NCBI RefSeq assembly: GCF_029212375.1
Contig: NZ_JARGNU010000002.1
Span: forward strand, 62,001 to 126,000
Direction of reading: 5' to 3'
Length of the DNA: 64,000 nt
Origin: Zhongshania sp.
Lineage (GTDB): Bacteria; Pseudomonadota; Gammaproteobacteria; Pseudomonadales; Spongiibacteraceae
Part shown: positions 52,870-63,997 of the stretch, one piece after another
How the letters are laid out: every line of letters starts with the position of its first letter
How positions within the stretch are numbered: position 1 is the stretch's first letter
Translations under genes and position numbers: made by a program
The notes under the pieces: generated by a model
What the model saw: only the letters and a program-made list of their open reading frames with translations
Told to the model about the DNA's origin: nothing
Database searches by the model: none

Positions 52870-54252
52870 ATGCACCTTCATATATTAGGTATTTGCGGCA
52901 CCTTTATGGGTGGCTTGGCCATTCTTGCCCGCGAGCTTGGCCATACCGTGACCGGCTCTGATGCCAATGTTTACCCGCCAATGAGCACTCAGCTGGAATC
53001 CCAAGGGATTACCTTGATGGAAGGCTATGAGGCTGCGCACCTGTCGCCCGAGCCAGACCTTGTGATTATTGGCAATGCCATGTCGCGAGGCAATCCCGCG
53101 GTTGAACACGTATTGAATCGCGGTATTCCCTACACATCAGGTCCCCAGTGGTTGAGCGATCATGTGCTGCAAAGTCGCTGGGTACTGGCCTGTGCGGGCA
53201 CTCACGGTAAAACCACCACCAGTAGTATGTTGGCGTGGGTTTTAGAAGATTGCGGTTACCAGCCTGGTTTCTTAATTGGCGGCGTGCCCGCTGATTTTGG
53301 CTTGTCGGCGCGGCTGGGAGCGTCAGATTTCTTTGTAATAGAAGCCGATGAATACGATAGTGCCTTTTTCGATAAGCGCTCAAAATTTGTGCATTACCGG
53401 CCCTACACCGCTATTCTCAATAACTTAGAGTTTGACCACGCCGATATATTCCCTGATTTAGCCGCCATCCAGCGCCAGTTTCATCATTTGGTGCGCACCG
53501 TGCCCGCCATTGGTCGAATTATTATTCCTGCCGGCACGCAATCCTTAGATGAAGTGCTGGATATGGGCTGCTGGAGTGAAGTTGAACGGCTTAGTAGCGA
53601 AAAAGGGCAGGCCGCAGATTGGCAGGCTAAGGTGCTGAGCGGCGATTTCTCTGAGTTTGATGTTCTTTATAAAGGCATTGTGCAGGGCCGTGTAAATTGG
53701 TCTCACACTGGCGCTCACAATGTAAATAATGCGCTGGGTACCCTGGCTGCGGCCCATCATATTGGTGTGCAGCCCAAAGATGGCATCGAGGCTTTAAATC
53801 AATTTCAGGGTGTAAAGCGGCGTATGGAATTGCTGGCCACGGTGGCGGGTATTTCCGTGTACGACGATTTTGCCCATCATCCCACCGCGATAGCCACAAC
53901 CTTAGAAGGTCTGCGCGGGCGGGTGAACGACGGGCGAATTGTTGCTTTAATAGAACCGCGTTCTAATACCATGCGTATGGGTATTTATAAGGAGCGCTTG
54001 GCGGTGGCCACCGCACAAGCCGATGACGTTATTTGGTATCAACCGCCGGGACTAAACTGGTCGCTGGAGTCGGTGATTGCCGGCAGTACCACACCGGCGC
54101 GCTTGAGTGTGGATCTTGACCAGACGATTGCCGAACTTAGCGCGAGCTTAAAGGCGGGCGATAATTTGGTGATTATGAGCAATGGCGGCTTTGGTGGCGT
54201 GCATCAGCGCCTTATTGCGGCGCTGCGCAAGCGCTGGGAGCAGCCGGTATGA
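52870..54252 (+). CDS. mpl: UDP-N-acetylmuramate:L-alanyl-gamma-D-glutamyl-meso-DAP ligase
   Basis: Murein recycling enzyme that attaches the recovered tripeptide to UDP-MurNAc. The 460-residue Mur ligase has [14 protein letters not shown] at the N-terminus, the ATP loop [26 protein letters not shown] and LEFDHADIF, and the C-terminal domain. No Shine-Dalgarno is visible before the ATG (TATATTTATG), so translation start may be leaderless-like or weak. Overlaps ubiX by 4 bases. Confidence 0.95.
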   Translation: MHLHILGICGTFMGGLAILARELGHTVTGSDANVYPPMSTQLESQGITLMEGYEAAHLSPEPDLVIIGNAMSRGNPAVEHVLNRGIPYTSGPQWLSDHVLQSRWVLACAGTHGKTTTSSMLAWVLEDCGYQPGFLIGGVPADFGLSARLGASDFFVIEADEYDSAFFDKRSKFVHYRPYTAILNNLEFDHADIFPDLAAIQRQFHHLVRTVPAIGRIIIPAGTQSLDEVLDMGCWSEVERLSSEKGQAADWQAKVLSGDFSEFDVLYKGIVQGRVNWSHTGAHNVNNALGTLAAAHHIGVQPKDGIEALNQFQGVKRRMELLATVAGISVYDDFAHHPTAIATTLEGLRGRVNDGRIVALIEPRSNTMRMGIYKERLAVATAQADDVIWYQPPGLNWSLESVIAGSTTPARLSVDLDQTIAELSASLKAGDNLVIMSNGGFGGVHQRLIAALRKRWEQPV

Positions 54253-54848
54253 AGTCGGTAACGCTCGCGATGACCGGCGCCTCTGGCGCGCAATACGGTT
54301 TGCGGTTGTTGGAGTGCTTGTTGGCTGCTGGTTGCGAAGTGCATTTTATGATTTCGAAAGCGGCCCTGCTGGTAGTGGCGACCGAAACGGAGGAAACCCT
54401 ACCTGCAAAGCCCGCCGCCTTGTTGCGGCATTTGTGTGAGCGCTTTCAATGTACGTCGGAACAACTTAAGGTGCACGGCCCCGAAGATTGGATGGCGGCG
54501 GTGGCATCGGGTAGCGGCGCGCCAAGCGCAATGGTGGTGTGTCCGGCGAGTACCGGCACCCTCTCGGCCATTGCCTGTGGGGCGAGTAATAATTTAATTG
54601 AACGCGCCGCCGATGTTGCGCTCAAAGAGCGCCGCCAACTGATTTTGGTGCCTCGAGAAATGCCCTTATCGGCAATTCATTTGCAGCATATGCTCAGTTT
54701 GACGCAAATGGGCGCAACAGTAATGCCTGCTTCGCCGGGTTTTTATCGCAAGCCACAAAGCGTGGCTGATGTGATTGATTTTGTGGTGGCAAGAATTTTG
54801 GATCATCTCGGTGTGGCGCAGAATCTCGTGCCGCGCTGGGGCGAATAA
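54249..54848 (+). CDS. ubiX: Flavin prenyltransferase UbiX
   Basis: Makes the prenylated FMN cofactor for the UbiD decarboxylase in ubiquinone synthesis. The 199-residue protein has [15 protein letters not shown] (FMN-binding loop), [15 protein letters not shown] and [15 protein letters not shown], all typical. Starts within the mpl stop (ATGA), with GGGAG upstream. UbiD is not in the window. Confidence 0.94.
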   Translation: MKSVTLAMTGASGAQYGLRLLECLLAAGCEVHFMISKAALLVVATETEETLPAKPAALLRHLCERFQCTSEQLKVHGPEDWMAAVASGSGAPSAMVVCPASTGTLSAIACGASNNLIERAADVALKERRQLILVPREMPLSAIHLQHMLSLTQMGATVMPASPGFYRKPQSVADVIDFVVARILDHLGVAQNLVPRWGE

Positions 54849-54908
54849 AAACAAGTTTACAACGGGGCCGGGGCAGCCAATCCGGCAGCAGATGCTTAAG
54901 GGACAACT

Positions 54909-57425
54909 ATGAGTACAATGTTATTGTCGGTGTATCAGCGCGTAGTACTGCGTAATGCATTTTGGGTGTTGGCGATTTTACTCGCAGTGGTTGGCTGGCT
55001 GGGAAGCTATATACCCACCTTGCAGCTAGACGCCTCAGCGGACGCGCTGGTGTTAGAGGGCGATGAGTCGCTGGCGTATTACCGCGAGATTAGTAAGCGC
55101 TACGGCTCAGAAGATTTCCTGTTGGTCACCTATCAGCCTAAAGGTGATTTGTTTGCCCCCGAGCAACTGAAAACCCTCGGTGAGCTTCGCGATCGGCTGG
55201 CGACCTTACCTAATATTTCCAATGTCACCTCGATATTGGATGTGCCACTGCTAGAAAGTCCGCGAGTATCGCTAAGTCAAGTAACGGCCGGCGATATTCC
55301 GACTTTGCGCACGCCAGATATTAATATGGACATGGTGCGCGAAGAGTTGTCGACCAGCCCTATATACAAGTCGCTGCTAACCAGTACTGACGGCAGCACT
55401 ACCGCAATTCAGGTCAATATTAAGCGCGATGAACGCTACTTTGAGCTACTAAATCAGCGTGATGCGCTGCGCGCTAAAGCAGCGGCTGACGCCATCGGTC
55501 CCGACGAGCGCGATGAGCTGAGTAGCCTTGAGAAAACCTTTGCCAATTATAATGCCGAGGCCCACGAGCAACAGGCCGAATTGGTGGCTTTAGCGCGGGA
55601 TATCGTGAAAGATTATCGCGGTGATGCCACGGTATTCCTCGGTGGTGTGCCGATGATCGCAGTGGATATGATCGCCTTTGTAAAAAGCGATTTGCGGGTG
55701 TTTGGCGCGGGTATACTGCTGTTTATTGTGGTGTTGCTGGTGGCGATTTTTCGCAGTTTGCGCTGGGTGCTTATCCCTTTGTCGACTTGCGTGTTGAATG
55801 TAGTGTTTATGCTGGGCTTACTGAGTTTTCTCGACTGGCGGCTCACCGTGATCTCGGCAAATTTTGTTGCCTTACTATTAATTATTACGTTGTCGATCAC
55901 CATTCATTTGGTGGTGCGCTTTCGCGAATACGCCGCCGCTGAACCCGAGGCAGATCAATTTCGCTTAGTGTCAGAAACGGTCACAGTGATGCTGCGACCC
56001 TGTGTTTACACGTCATTAACGACCTTAGTCGCGTTTGCATCCCTAGTGGTTAGCGGAATTCGTCCGGTTATTGATTTTGGTTGGATGATGACCATCGGCG
56101 TGACATCGGCGCTAATTTTGACATTTCTTGTAATGCCCTGCGTGCTAATGCTGCTAAAGCCCCGCGCCGAAAAGGCCGCGAGTGCCGAGTCGGGTGGATC
56201 AACGCGGTATTTCGCGCAGGCCACAGAGCACTTCGGTAAAACAATTATTGTAGTGTCGGTGGGCTTGCTGATTCTGAGTGTGGTCGGTATCTCTCAGCTC
56301 AAGGTTGAAAACCGCTTTATTGATTATTTTCACGACACTACTGAAATTTATCAGGGTATGGAGACGATCGACGCCGAATTAGGTGGCACCATCCCCCTTG
56401 ATATTATCTTGGACCTGCCCAAAAAAGAACCAGTTGCCGCGACCCCTGCGAGTGCGAGCGGCGATGATTTTGATGACTTTAGTAATGCTTTTGCCGACGA
56501 CTTTGCCGATGATTTTGGCGATGTAGGTCCCGCCCAGAGTGAGTGGTTTACGGTGGCTGGATTACAGCGTATTAAGTCGGTACACGACTATGTCGACAAT
56601 TTGCCGGAAACCGGCAAAGTTCTGTCGCTGTCTACTTTTTATGAGTTGATGCAAATCATTATGGGCAATGTCGACGACCTGCAGTTGGCGCTGGCCCAGC
56701 GTTCGCTGCCCGAATCGATTTCCTCAATCTTGATTGATCCTTATATGTCTGCCGAGGTCGACCAAGTGCGGATTAGCGTGCGGGTGAAAGAAACCAGCCG
56801 CAGCCTGAATCGGAGCCAGTTATTAATAGATATTGAAGACCATTTAGTGAACGAGTTGGGCTTTGCGCCTGAGCAAGTGCATCTCACAGGTATGTTGGTT
56901 TTGTATAACAATATGCTGCAAAGCTTGTTTACTTCGCAAATCATGACCTTGAGCGCGGTGTTTGTGGCAATACTGGCCATGTTTATGGTGCTGTTCCGCT
57001 CCTTGAGTCTTGCTTTCATTGCCTTAACACCGAACCTGCTGGCAGCGGGTGCGGTATTGGGCGGCATGGGTTTGGCGGGTATTCCGCTAGATATGATGAC
57101 AATCACCATTGCGGCAATCACCGTAGGTATCGGTGTTGATGACACCATTCACTATGTACATCGCTTTAAAGAAGAGTTTCCAAAAGATCGCAATTACATC
57201 GCTACCATGTATCGTTGCCACGCTAGTATCGGCAGAGCGATGTATTACACCTCGGTGATTATCGTGTTCGGCTTTTCAATTTTGGCGCTGTCTAACTTCA
57301 CCCCCAGCATCTATTTTGGTTTGCTAACCGGTTTGGCCATGGTGGCTGCTTTGCTGGGCGCCATGTTGTTGCTACCAAAATTGATTTTGGTAATGAAGCC
57401 GCTGGGGCCGGAAGGGAATGTCTGA
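54909..57425 (+). CDS. RND/MMPL-type exporter with two sterol-sensing-like modules
   Basis: An 838-residue inner membrane protein with the RND layout: TM1, a periplasmic domain, about five membrane segments, a second periplasmic domain and another set. The segment GIGVDDTIHYVHRFKEEF in the second module carries the Asp pair that relays protons. A linker in the second periplasmic part is very acidic and aromatic (DDFDDFSNAFADDFADDFGD). Single-component MMPL/HpnN-like exporters of this size move hydrophobic lipids or small molecules; substrate unknown. GGGA precedes the ATG. Confidence 0.85.
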   Translation: MSTMLLSVYQRVVLRNAFWVLAILLAVVGWLGSYIPTLQLDASADALVLEGDESLAYYREISKRYGSEDFLLVTYQPKGDLFAPEQLKTLGELRDRLATLPNISNVTSILDVPLLESPRVSLSQVTAGDIPTLRTPDINMDMVREELSTSPIYKSLLTSTDGSTTAIQVNIKRDERYFELLNQRDALRAKAAADAIGPDERDELSSLEKTFANYNAEAHEQQAELVALARDIVKDYRGDATVFLGGVPMIAVDMIAFVKSDLRVFGAGILLFIVVLLVAIFRSLRWVLIPLSTCVLNVVFMLGLLSFLDWRLTVISANFVALLLIITLSITIHLVVRFREYAAAEPEADQFRLVSETVTVMLRPCVYTSLTTLVAFASLVVSGIRPVIDFGWMMTIGVTSALILTFLVMPCVLMLLKPRAEKAASAESGGSTRYFAQATEHFGKTIIVVSVGLLILSVVGISQLKVENRFIDYFHDTTEIYQGMETIDAELGGTIPLDIILDLPKKEPVAATPASASGDDFDDFSNAFADDFADDFGDVGPAQSEWFTVAGLQRIKSVHDYVDNLPETGKVLSLSTFYELMQIIMGNVDDLQLALAQRSLPESISSILIDPYMSAEVDQVRISVRVKETSRSLNRSQLLIDIEDHLVNELGFAPEQVHLTGMLVLYNNMLQSLFTSQIMTLSAVFVAILAMFMVLFRSLSLAFIALTPNLLAAGAVLGGMGLAGIPLDMMTITIAAITVGIGVDDTIHYVHRFKEEFPKDRNYIATMYRCHASIGRAMYYTSVIIVFGFSILALSNFTPSIYFGLLTGLAMVAALLGAMLLLPKLILVMKPLGPEGNV

Positions 57426-58035
57426 GCTTAGCGGCACCACTTTAGTAGAGTTGCCGCTATTTCCCCTGCGCAGCGTATTGTTTCCTGGTGGGCGCATGGG
57501 GTTGCGGATTTTTGAACGCCGCTATTTAGACCTGATTCGCGACACCCTGCGCGAGCAGCAAAGCTTTGGCATTGTGTGGTTGCCCGAGGGCGGAGCTGAA
57601 GTGTTAAAGCCTGGTGAACGTCAGGCGACCTTGGCGTTAATTGGCACCGAAGCGCGCATCACTGACTGGGATCAAACCTCCGATGGCCTATTGGGCGTGG
57701 TGGTTGAAGGTGGACGGCGTTTTCGCTTGGCGTCGGCGCGCCAAGCCGAGGGCGGCTTATATATTGGCGACATTACTTGGTTGGCCGAATTAGCCGACAC
57801 CGCGCTGCCGCCGCGAGGCAGTGAATTACAAGATTTATTGCAGCAGCTTGGTGAGCACCCTCATGTTCAGCGTTTAGGTATGGATTTAGAGGTAGGCGAG
57901 GCGGGCGCTTTGGCCAATCGCTTGGCACAATTGCTGCCCCTGCCTGCTGCCGATGCGTATCAAATACTCAGTATCGACGAGCCCGTAGCGCGCCTAGATG
58001 CGCTGCATGACGTACTCGATGCCTTGTCTCAGTAA
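57418..58035 (+). CDS. Lon N-terminal (substrate-binding) domain protein
   Basis: A 205-residue protein consisting only of the Lon N-terminal (LON) domain: LPLFPLRSVLFPGGRMGLRIFERRYLDLIRD and GLLGVVVEGGRRFRLAS. It lacks the AAA and protease parts. Such stand-alone proteins are common and of unclear function. ATG overlaps the end of the RND gene by 8 bases, suggesting coupling. Confidence 0.85.
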   Translation: MSELSGTTLVELPLFPLRSVLFPGGRMGLRIFERRYLDLIRDTLREQQSFGIVWLPEGGAEVLKPGERQATLALIGTEARITDWDQTSDGLLGVVVEGGRRFRLASARQAEGGLYIGDITWLAELADTALPPRGSELQDLLQQLGEHPHVQRLGMDLEVGEAGALANRLAQLLPLPAADAYQILSIDEPVARLDALHDVLDALSQ

Positions 58036-58200
58036 GATTTAAGGCCTTAGCCACCCTGCTTGGGCGTGGCGCAGTAGATATTGTCGATAGTGAGTCCTTT
58101 TCCAATCCGTTATACTAGCGGCCTTTTTAGTTTCTCCGGTTGGAGAATTAACAAATTTCGACCTTCGCAGCGTAGTGGAGGTGAGAGGATTGAAAGGCTC

Positions 58201-59457
58201 ATGGACATTAAGCAGTATATGAATCAGCTCGGTCGTCAGGCGCGGGCAGCAGCCCGTCTGGTGGCGGCGGCCGATACTGGCGTTAAGAATCGCGCCCTGC
58301 TGGCAATAGCGGCGGCGGTAGACGCTCGGCGCGATGAGATTATCGCCGCCAATGCCAAAGATCTCGCCGCCGGTGAAGTCTCCGGTTTAGACGCGGCATT
58401 GTTAGATCGTTTGGCACTGAATGCCGCAGGTATCGCCGGCATTATTGAAGGTTTGACCCAAGTTGCCGCACTGGCCGACCCCGTTGGCGCCATTACCGAC
58501 TTGAATTATCGGCCGAGCGGCATCCAAGTGGGCAAAATGCGGGTGCCTTTAGGGGTAATTGGCATTATTTACGAGTCCCGCCCCAATGTAACGGTAGAGG
58601 CCGCCAGCCTGTGTTTGAAGTCGGGCAATGCGGCGATTTTGCGCGGTGGCTCCGAGGCCATCCACTCTAACCAAGCCTTGGCAGCCTGTATTCGCGAAGG
58701 TCTGCTAGCTGCTGGTCTGCCCGAGCACGCGGTTCAGGTACTGGAAACCACCGACCGCGCCGCGGTTGGCGAGTTGATTACCATGCCTGAATTTGTCGAT
58801 GTTGTTGTGCCCCGCGGCGGCAAGGGTTTGATCGAACGCATTGCGCGTGATGCCACGGTAACGGTAATCAAACACCTCGACGGCATTTGCCATGTTTATA
58901 TTGATGACGCAGCCGATGCCGAAAAAGCACTGGCGATTGCGGTAAATGCCAAAACTCACCGCTACGGCACCTGCAATACCATGGAGACGCTGCTGATAGC
59001 CGAGAGTCGCGCCGAAGAGTTATTGCCGAGCATTGCCGATGCGCTGACCGCCAAAGGCGTTGAGCTGCGCGGTTGCCCGCGCACGCGGCAAATCTTGATG
59101 GGTGCAGTAGAGGCCAGTGATGAAGATTGGGGCACCGAGTATTTGGCTGCAATTTTATCCATTAAGGTGGTGGCTGATGTTAACGAGGCAATGGATCACA
59201 TTGCTCAGTACAGCTCTGCCCACACCGAATCCATTGTGACTGAGAATTACACCACCGGCCGCCGTTTTCTGCGTGAAGTGGACTCCAGCTCGGTGATGAT
59301 TAACGCTTCGACTCGCTTTGCCGATGGTTTTGAATACGGCCTAGGAGCGGAAATTGGTATTTCCACCGACAAAATTCACGCCCGCGGCCCAGTCGGCCTA
59401 GAGGGCCTGACCTCGCAAAAGTACGTGGTACTTGGCGATGGGCATATTCGCAGCTAA
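58201..59457 (+). CDS. proA: Gamma-glutamyl phosphate reductase
   Basis: Second enzyme of proline synthesis, NADPH-dependent. The 418-residue aldehyde-dehydrogenase-fold protein has [31 protein letters not shown], and the catalytic Cys in [11 protein letters not shown]. The start at 58201 gives [11 protein letters not shown] and has AAAGGC nearby; the track's earlier start at 58081 adds unrelated residues. Followed directly by nadD. Confidence 0.95.
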   Translation: MDIKQYMNQLGRQARAAARLVAAADTGVKNRALLAIAAAVDARRDEIIAANAKDLAAGEVSGLDAALLDRLALNAAGIAGIIEGLTQVAALADPVGAITDLNYRPSGIQVGKMRVPLGVIGIIYESRPNVTVEAASLCLKSGNAAILRGGSEAIHSNQALAACIREGLLAAGLPEHAVQVLETTDRAAVGELITMPEFVDVVVPRGGKGLIERIARDATVTVIKHLDGICHVYIDDAADAEKALAIAVNAKTHRYGTCNTMETLLIAESRAEELLPSIADALTAKGVELRGCPRTRQILMGAVEASDEDWGTEYLAAILSIKVVADVNEAMDHIAQYSSAHTESIVTENYTTGRRFLREVDSSSVMINASTRFADGFEYGLGAEIGISTDKIHARGPVGLEGLTSQKYVVLGDGHIRS

Positions 59458-60132
59458 ATGACGGCGCCGACCACTGCTAAGCCCATTGCATCGCTGGCCA
59501 TTTTTGGCGGCACTTTTGATCCGATACACCACGGTCATTTGCGCTCGGCGGTAGAGATTAAAGAACAACTTGGGGTCGATGAATTGGCTTTGCTGCCAAG
59601 TCATCGGCCGCCATTGCGAGGCGAGCCTGGCGCCGACAGCGTGCAGCGCCTTGCGATGGTCAGTGCGGCGGTAGCTGGTGAGGCTGGATTGTTTGCCGAT
59701 GGCCGCGAGTTACTGCGGGAAAAGCCGTCGTATACCGTAGATACCTTACGGGAACTGCGGGCCGAGCGCGGGACTGCGATGTCGATCACAGTGATTATGG
59801 GCAGCGATGCCTTTAATAAAGTGCAGCATTGGCGGGATTGGCCAGACCTGTTTAGTTTGGCTAATGTGGTGGTTTTACATCGGGCCGCTTATCCACTGCA
59901 AATGGATTCCGCGGTGGCAAATTTTGTCGCCCCGCGCAGGGTGGCAACCGCCGCGGAACTGGCGGTGCGCAGTGCCGGTGGCTTTTATGAGTTAAGTTTG
60001 ATTCAGCTGTCGATTTCGGCAACTGATATTCGCCAGCGCTTGGCCAGTGGCAGGTCAATTCGTTACCTTGTTCCCGACGTCGTCGCGGACTATATCGCTG
60101 AACACGGTTTATATACACAGTGTAATACATAG
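59458..60132 (+). CDS. nadD: Nicotinate-nucleotide adenylyltransferase
   Basis: Adenylates nicotinate mononucleotide in NAD synthesis. The 224-residue protein has the nucleotidyltransferase motif GGTFDPIHHGHLR and the C-terminal SATDIRQRL. Its ATG directly follows the proA stop with no gap. rsfS follows. Confidence 0.95.
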   Translation: MTAPTTAKPIASLAIFGGTFDPIHHGHLRSAVEIKEQLGVDELALLPSHRPPLRGEPGADSVQRLAMVSAAVAGEAGLFADGRELLREKPSYTVDTLRELRAERGTAMSITVIMGSDAFNKVQHWRDWPDLFSLANVVVLHRAAYPLQMDSAVANFVAPRRVATAAELAVRSAGGFYELSLIQLSISATDIRQRLASGRSIRYLVPDVVADYIAEHGLYTQCNT

Positions 60133-60145
60133 GAATACCCGTTTG

Positions 60146-60508
60146 ATGGACGTTGAACAACTCAAGAATCTGGTGCTGGAAGCGCTTACAGATGTAAAAG
60201 GTCGAGATATTGTGGCCATCGATGTGCGCGGCGTAAGTGGCGTTACCGACTATATGGTGGTGTGTAGTGGCACCTCGAACCGGCATGTTAAATCGCTAGC
60301 AGATAACACCTGGGTTGAAGCTAAAAAGAAGGGCATTGTGCCAATTGGCATGGAAGGTCAGGACACTGGCGACTGGGTACTTGTCGATTTTGGCGATGTG
60401 GTAGTGCACGTCATGTTGCCGGAAGCGCGGCTGTTTTATGATCTTGAGCGCCTGTGGCAGGTGCCAGAGCTGGGCTCAGAACCAGGTTCAGAGCCTGATG
60501 CGAGTTAG
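60146..60508 (+). CDS. rsfS: Ribosome silencing factor RsfS
   Basis: Binds ribosomal protein uL14 and blocks subunit joining in starvation. The 120-residue protein matches the RsfS/Iojap family ([59 protein letters not shown]). Start at 60146 has AGGAA about ten bases upstream; the track's start at 60047 is within nadD. Overlaps rlmH by 11 bases. Confidence 0.95.
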   Translation: MDVEQLKNLVLEALTDVKGRDIVAIDVRGVSGVTDYMVVCSGTSNRHVKSLADNTWVEAKKKGIVPIGMEGQDTGDWVLVDFGDVVVHVMLPEARLFYDLERLWQVPELGSEPGSEPDAS

Positions 60509-60965
60509 CTTGATTTGCATTGGCACTAAAATGCCAGCGTGGGTTGAGGAGGGCGTTGCTGAGTACCGCAAGCGGCTGCCTGCCGAGATTCAATTTGATA
60601 TCAAAGAGTTACCTCTGCCTAAACGGGGTAAAAACACCGATATTCGCCGCGCCATTGCCCAAGAAGGCGAGGCGATGACCGCGGCAATCCCCAGTGGCGA
60701 CCGCGTTATTGCGCTTGATGTGCTGGGTAAAGCCGTGAGCACCGAAAGCTTAGCCGAGGCCTTAGCCCGCTGGCAAATGGAGGGCGACAATATCAGTATT
60801 TTGGTTGGTGGCCCCGACGGTCTGAGTCCGACGTGTTTGGCCTTGGCGCGCCAGAAGTGGTCATTGTCGGCAATGACCCTACCGCATCCGCTGGTGCGGG
60901 TATTATTTGCAGAGCAGCTTTACCGAGCGTGGACCATTAATAACAACCACCCTTACCACCGTTGA
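60498..60965 (+). CDS. rlmH: 23S rRNA pseudouridine-1915 N3-methyltransferase RlmH
   Basis: SPOUT methyltransferase for m3-pseudouridine 1915. The 155-residue protein has [37 protein letters not shown] and the knot segment [10 protein letters not shown], ending [15 protein letters not shown]. It acts on the base made by RluD, encoded at the left end of this window. Start at 60498 overlaps the rsfS stop region. Confidence 0.95.
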   Translation: MRVSLICIGTKMPAWVEEGVAEYRKRLPAEIQFDIKELPLPKRGKNTDIRRAIAQEGEAMTAAIPSGDRVIALDVLGKAVSTESLAEALARWQMEGDNISILVGGPDGLSPTCLALARQKWSLSAMTLPHPLVRVLFAEQLYRAWTINNNHPYHR

Positions 60966-60975
60966 TGACTGCCTC

Positions 60976-62859
60976 ATGACTAGGCGCCAACAGCTTAAAA
61001 ATACCCATTACGAGCGCCGAGTGTACCGCTATCGCGTGGCGATCTCGATTGTGTTTGTGGTGGTGATGACGTCGATTTTGATTGCTCGCTATGGCCAGCT
61101 GCAAATTGCCGATTACAATATTTATAAAACCCATTCCGACCGCAATCGCATTCAACTTTTGCCCATCGCGCCCAAGCGCGGCTTGATTTTTGACCGCAAT
61201 GGCGTGCTGCTAGCCGAGAATATTCCCAGCTATACCCTCACCGTAGTGAAAGAACGGGTGGAATCGCTGGATGAAACCTTGGCGATTATCGGCGAGCTGG
61301 TTGCCCTTGAAGAAGACGATATTGAGCAGTTTCGCAAGCGCTTAACTCGGCGTCGGCCCTATGAAGCCGTACCCCTAAAGTTTCGGGTGAGTGAAGATGA
61401 AATCGCCAAAATAGCGGTTAATCGCTACCGTATTCCTGGGGTTGAGATCGACGCTCAATTAGTGCGGCATTATCCCCATGGCGAGTTATTTGCTCACGTG
61501 CTGGGCTATGTTGGTCGAATAAGTGAGCGCGAGCTTGACGAGATCGATCCGGTAAATTACAGCGGTACCCACCATATTGGTAAAATTGGTTTAGAAAAAT
61601 ACTACGAGGAATTACTCCACGGCACAGTGGGTTACCAAAACGTAGAGAGTAACGCTCACGGCCGTATTCTGCGGGTATTAGAGCGCCACGATCCCCAGCC
61701 GGGCGGTGATATCCATCTCAGTGTCGATGCCTATGTGCAGCAGGTCGCCTTTGAGGCTCTAGAGGGCCAGCGTGGCGCGATTGTGGCGATGGATCCGCGC
61801 ACGGGCGGCATTATTGCCATGGTGAGTACCCCGAGCTACGACGCCAATTTGTTTGTTAACGGCATTAGTAGTACTGATTATAATGCCTTGCAAAATGATC
61901 CCGACCTGCCGCTCTATAATCGCGCATTGCAGGGCCAGTATCCGCCCGCATCAACGATCAAGCCCATTTGGGGCTTGGCGGGTTTGCATTATGGCATGGT
62001 CACACCGACGACCCGTGTGTCTGATCCCGGTTGGTTTAGTCTGCCCAATGACAGTCGCCGTTATCGAGATTGGAAACGGGGTGGGCACGGCGCTTCAGTC
62101 AATTTAGAGCAGGCGATTGTGCAGTCCTGCGATGTGTATTTTTATGAGTTAGCTTATAAGCTGGGTATCGACCGTCTCCATGATTTTGGGGTGCGCTTTG
62201 GTTTAGGGGTGCCAACTGGCATCGACAACACCAACGAGCGCAGTGGCATCCTGCCGTCGCGAGCGTGGAAGGAAGAAGTGCGCAACAGCCACTGGTATCC
62301 GGGCGAAACCATTAGTGTGGGAATTGGTCAGGGCTTTATGTTGGCTACACCGCTGCAATTAGCGGTGGCGACCTCGGTTATTGCCTCGCGGGGTGAATTG
62401 CGAGCGCCGCGGCTGTTGGCGTCGGTTGACGGTGAAAAGGTGGTGGCGCCGCTATTGGGGCGTATGGACGACGTGCCTGACGCTTATTGGGATGCCATTA
62501 CCCAATCAATGGAAGAGGTGGTGGCAGGTTCCCAAGGGACGGCTAGAGGCCTAAAAGCGGGATTAACTTACCGTATGGCAGCTAAAACCGGTACCGCCCA
62601 GGTAGTGGGTATTGCCGCTGGTGAAAAATACGATTCCAGCGCCATGAAAAAGCGCAATTGGGATCACGCATTGTTTGTGGCCTTTGCGCCGGCAGAAGAC
62701 CCTAAAATTGCGGTATCGGTAGTTATTGAAAACGGTGAGCACGGCGGCAGTGTAGCGGGGCCTGCAGCGAGGAAAGTGTTTGAAGCCTTTTTAATTGGCG
62801 AGCCTAAAACCGTTCCACCGTCGATGGATATCACGCCTGAGGTGTGGGTAGATGAATAA
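60976..62859 (+). CDS. mrdA: Penicillin-binding protein 2
   Basis: Transpeptidase for cell elongation, with RodA. The 627-residue protein has an N-terminal membrane anchor (about 17-40), the PBP dimer domain, and a transpeptidase with PPASTIKP (catalytic Ser, SxxK), the QSCDVYFY motif in SxN position, and AAKTGTAQV (KTG). Start at 60976 gives MTRRQQLKN; the earlier ORF-track start at 60907 lies in rlmH. Overlaps rodA by 8 bases. Confidence 0.95.
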   Translation: MTRRQQLKNTHYERRVYRYRVAISIVFVVVMTSILIARYGQLQIADYNIYKTHSDRNRIQLLPIAPKRGLIFDRNGVLLAENIPSYTLTVVKERVESLDETLAIIGELVALEEDDIEQFRKRLTRRRPYEAVPLKFRVSEDEIAKIAVNRYRIPGVEIDAQLVRHYPHGELFAHVLGYVGRISERELDEIDPVNYSGTHHIGKIGLEKYYEELLHGTVGYQNVESNAHGRILRVLERHDPQPGGDIHLSVDAYVQQVAFEALEGQRGAIVAMDPRTGGIIAMVSTPSYDANLFVNGISSTDYNALQNDPDLPLYNRALQGQYPPASTIKPIWGLAGLHYGMVTPTTRVSDPGWFSLPNDSRRYRDWKRGGHGASVNLEQAIVQSCDVYFYELAYKLGIDRLHDFGVRFGLGVPTGIDNTNERSGILPSRAWKEEVRNSHWYPGETISVGIGQGFMLATPLQLAVATSVIASRGELRAPRLLASVDGEKVVAPLLGRMDDVPDAYWDAITQSMEEVVAGSQGTARGLKAGLTYRMAAKTGTAQVVGIAAGEKYDSSAMKKRNWDHALFVAFAPAEDPKIAVSVVIENGEHGGSVAGPAARKVFEAFLIGEPKTVPPSMDITPEVWVDE

Positions 62860-63997
62860 TTCCGATTTTGTGCGTCAATTGCCGGGCAGTAATCGCAGTA
62901 TTAGCAGTCAGCGTACTATTAGCCAGCGGCTGCGTATTGATATCCCGCTCCTAGTGCTGCTATTGATATTAAGTGGCGTGGGCTTAGTGGTTTTATACAG
63001 CGCCAGCGATGGCAGCATGGCGACGGTATTGCGCCAGGGCCGCTATTTGTCGGTGGCCTTTGTGGTGATGATATTGGTGGCCCAGCTGCACCCCGAACAG
63101 TTACAGCGTTGGGCGCCCTTTGCTTATATTGTGTGTGTCGGTTTGCTGTTGGCGGTGGATTTTGTTGGCGTGGGGGCAAAGGGTGCCCAGCGCTGGCTGG
63201 GGGTGGGCGGTTTTCGTTTTCAGCCCTCTGAAATCGCTAAATTGGTGATGCCAATGGCGGTGGCTTGGTATTTGTCTACCCACCCACTGCCGCCTGGCTT
63301 TCGGCATACCTTTATAAGCCTTGCGCTGATATTTATTCCAACCGGACTTATCGTCATTCAGCCAGATTTGGGCACCTCGATATTAATCGCAACCTCCGGT
63401 ATTTTTGTGTTATTTCTGGCAGGGATTAGCTGGGGGTTTATATTTTCTTGTTTTGGGTTGCTGGCGATGATGGCCTACCCAATGTGGGAGTTTGTGCTGC
63501 ACGACTACCAGCGCCAGCGGATTTTGACCATGCTAAGTCCAGAGAGCGACAAGCTCGGCGCTGGCTGGAATATTATTCAGTCGAAAACTGCGATAGGTTC
63601 TGGCGGTTTTGAAGGTAAGGGTTGGCTGCTTGGCACTCAATCACATTTAGACTTTTTGCCCGAGAGTCACACTGACTTTATCATCGCGGTACTCGCCGAG
63701 GAATTCGGTTTGCGTGGGGTATTGCTGTTATTGTTACTCTATGGCCTGATCGTGAGTCGCGGTCTGTGGATCGCGAGTCAGGCAAAACAATGCTTCGGTC
63801 GCTTATTAGGCGGGAGTATTATTCTAACTTTCTTTGTCTATGTCTTTGTAAACATGGGAATGGTCTCGGGTTTACTGCCCGTGGTAGGGGTGCCTCTACC
63901 GCTGGTGAGTCAGGGCGGTACTTCACTGGTAACACTATTGGTGGGGTTTGGAATTTTGATGGGTATCTGCGCCGACGAGCGCTTAGTGCATCAGTGA
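62852..63997 (+). CDS. rodA: Peptidoglycan glycosyltransferase RodA
   Basis: SEDS-family polymerase of the elongasome, partner of PBP2. The 381-residue protein has about ten membrane segments with family motifs GAQRWLGVGGFRFQPSEIAKL, LPESHTDFIIAVLAEEFGLRG and GVPLPLVSQGGTSLV. It starts inside the end of mrdA. The stop (TGA then TAA) falls three bases before the window end; downstream partners (mltB, rlpA, dacA order in pseudomonads) are outside. Confidence 0.95.
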   Translation: MNNSDFVRQLPGSNRSISSQRTISQRLRIDIPLLVLLLILSGVGLVVLYSASDGSMATVLRQGRYLSVAFVVMILVAQLHPEQLQRWAPFAYIVCVGLLLAVDFVGVGAKGAQRWLGVGGFRFQPSEIAKLVMPMAVAWYLSTHPLPPGFRHTFISLALIFIPTGLIVIQPDLGTSILIATSGIFVLFLAGISWGFIFSCFGLLAMMAYPMWEFVLHDYQRQRILTMLSPESDKLGAGWNIIQSKTAIGSGGFEGKGWLLGTQSHLDFLPESHTDFIIAVLAEEFGLRGVLLLLLLYGLIVSRGLWIASQAKQCFGRLLGGSIILTFFVYVFVNMGMVSGLLPVVGVPLPLVSQGGTSLVTLLVGFGILMGICADERLVHQ

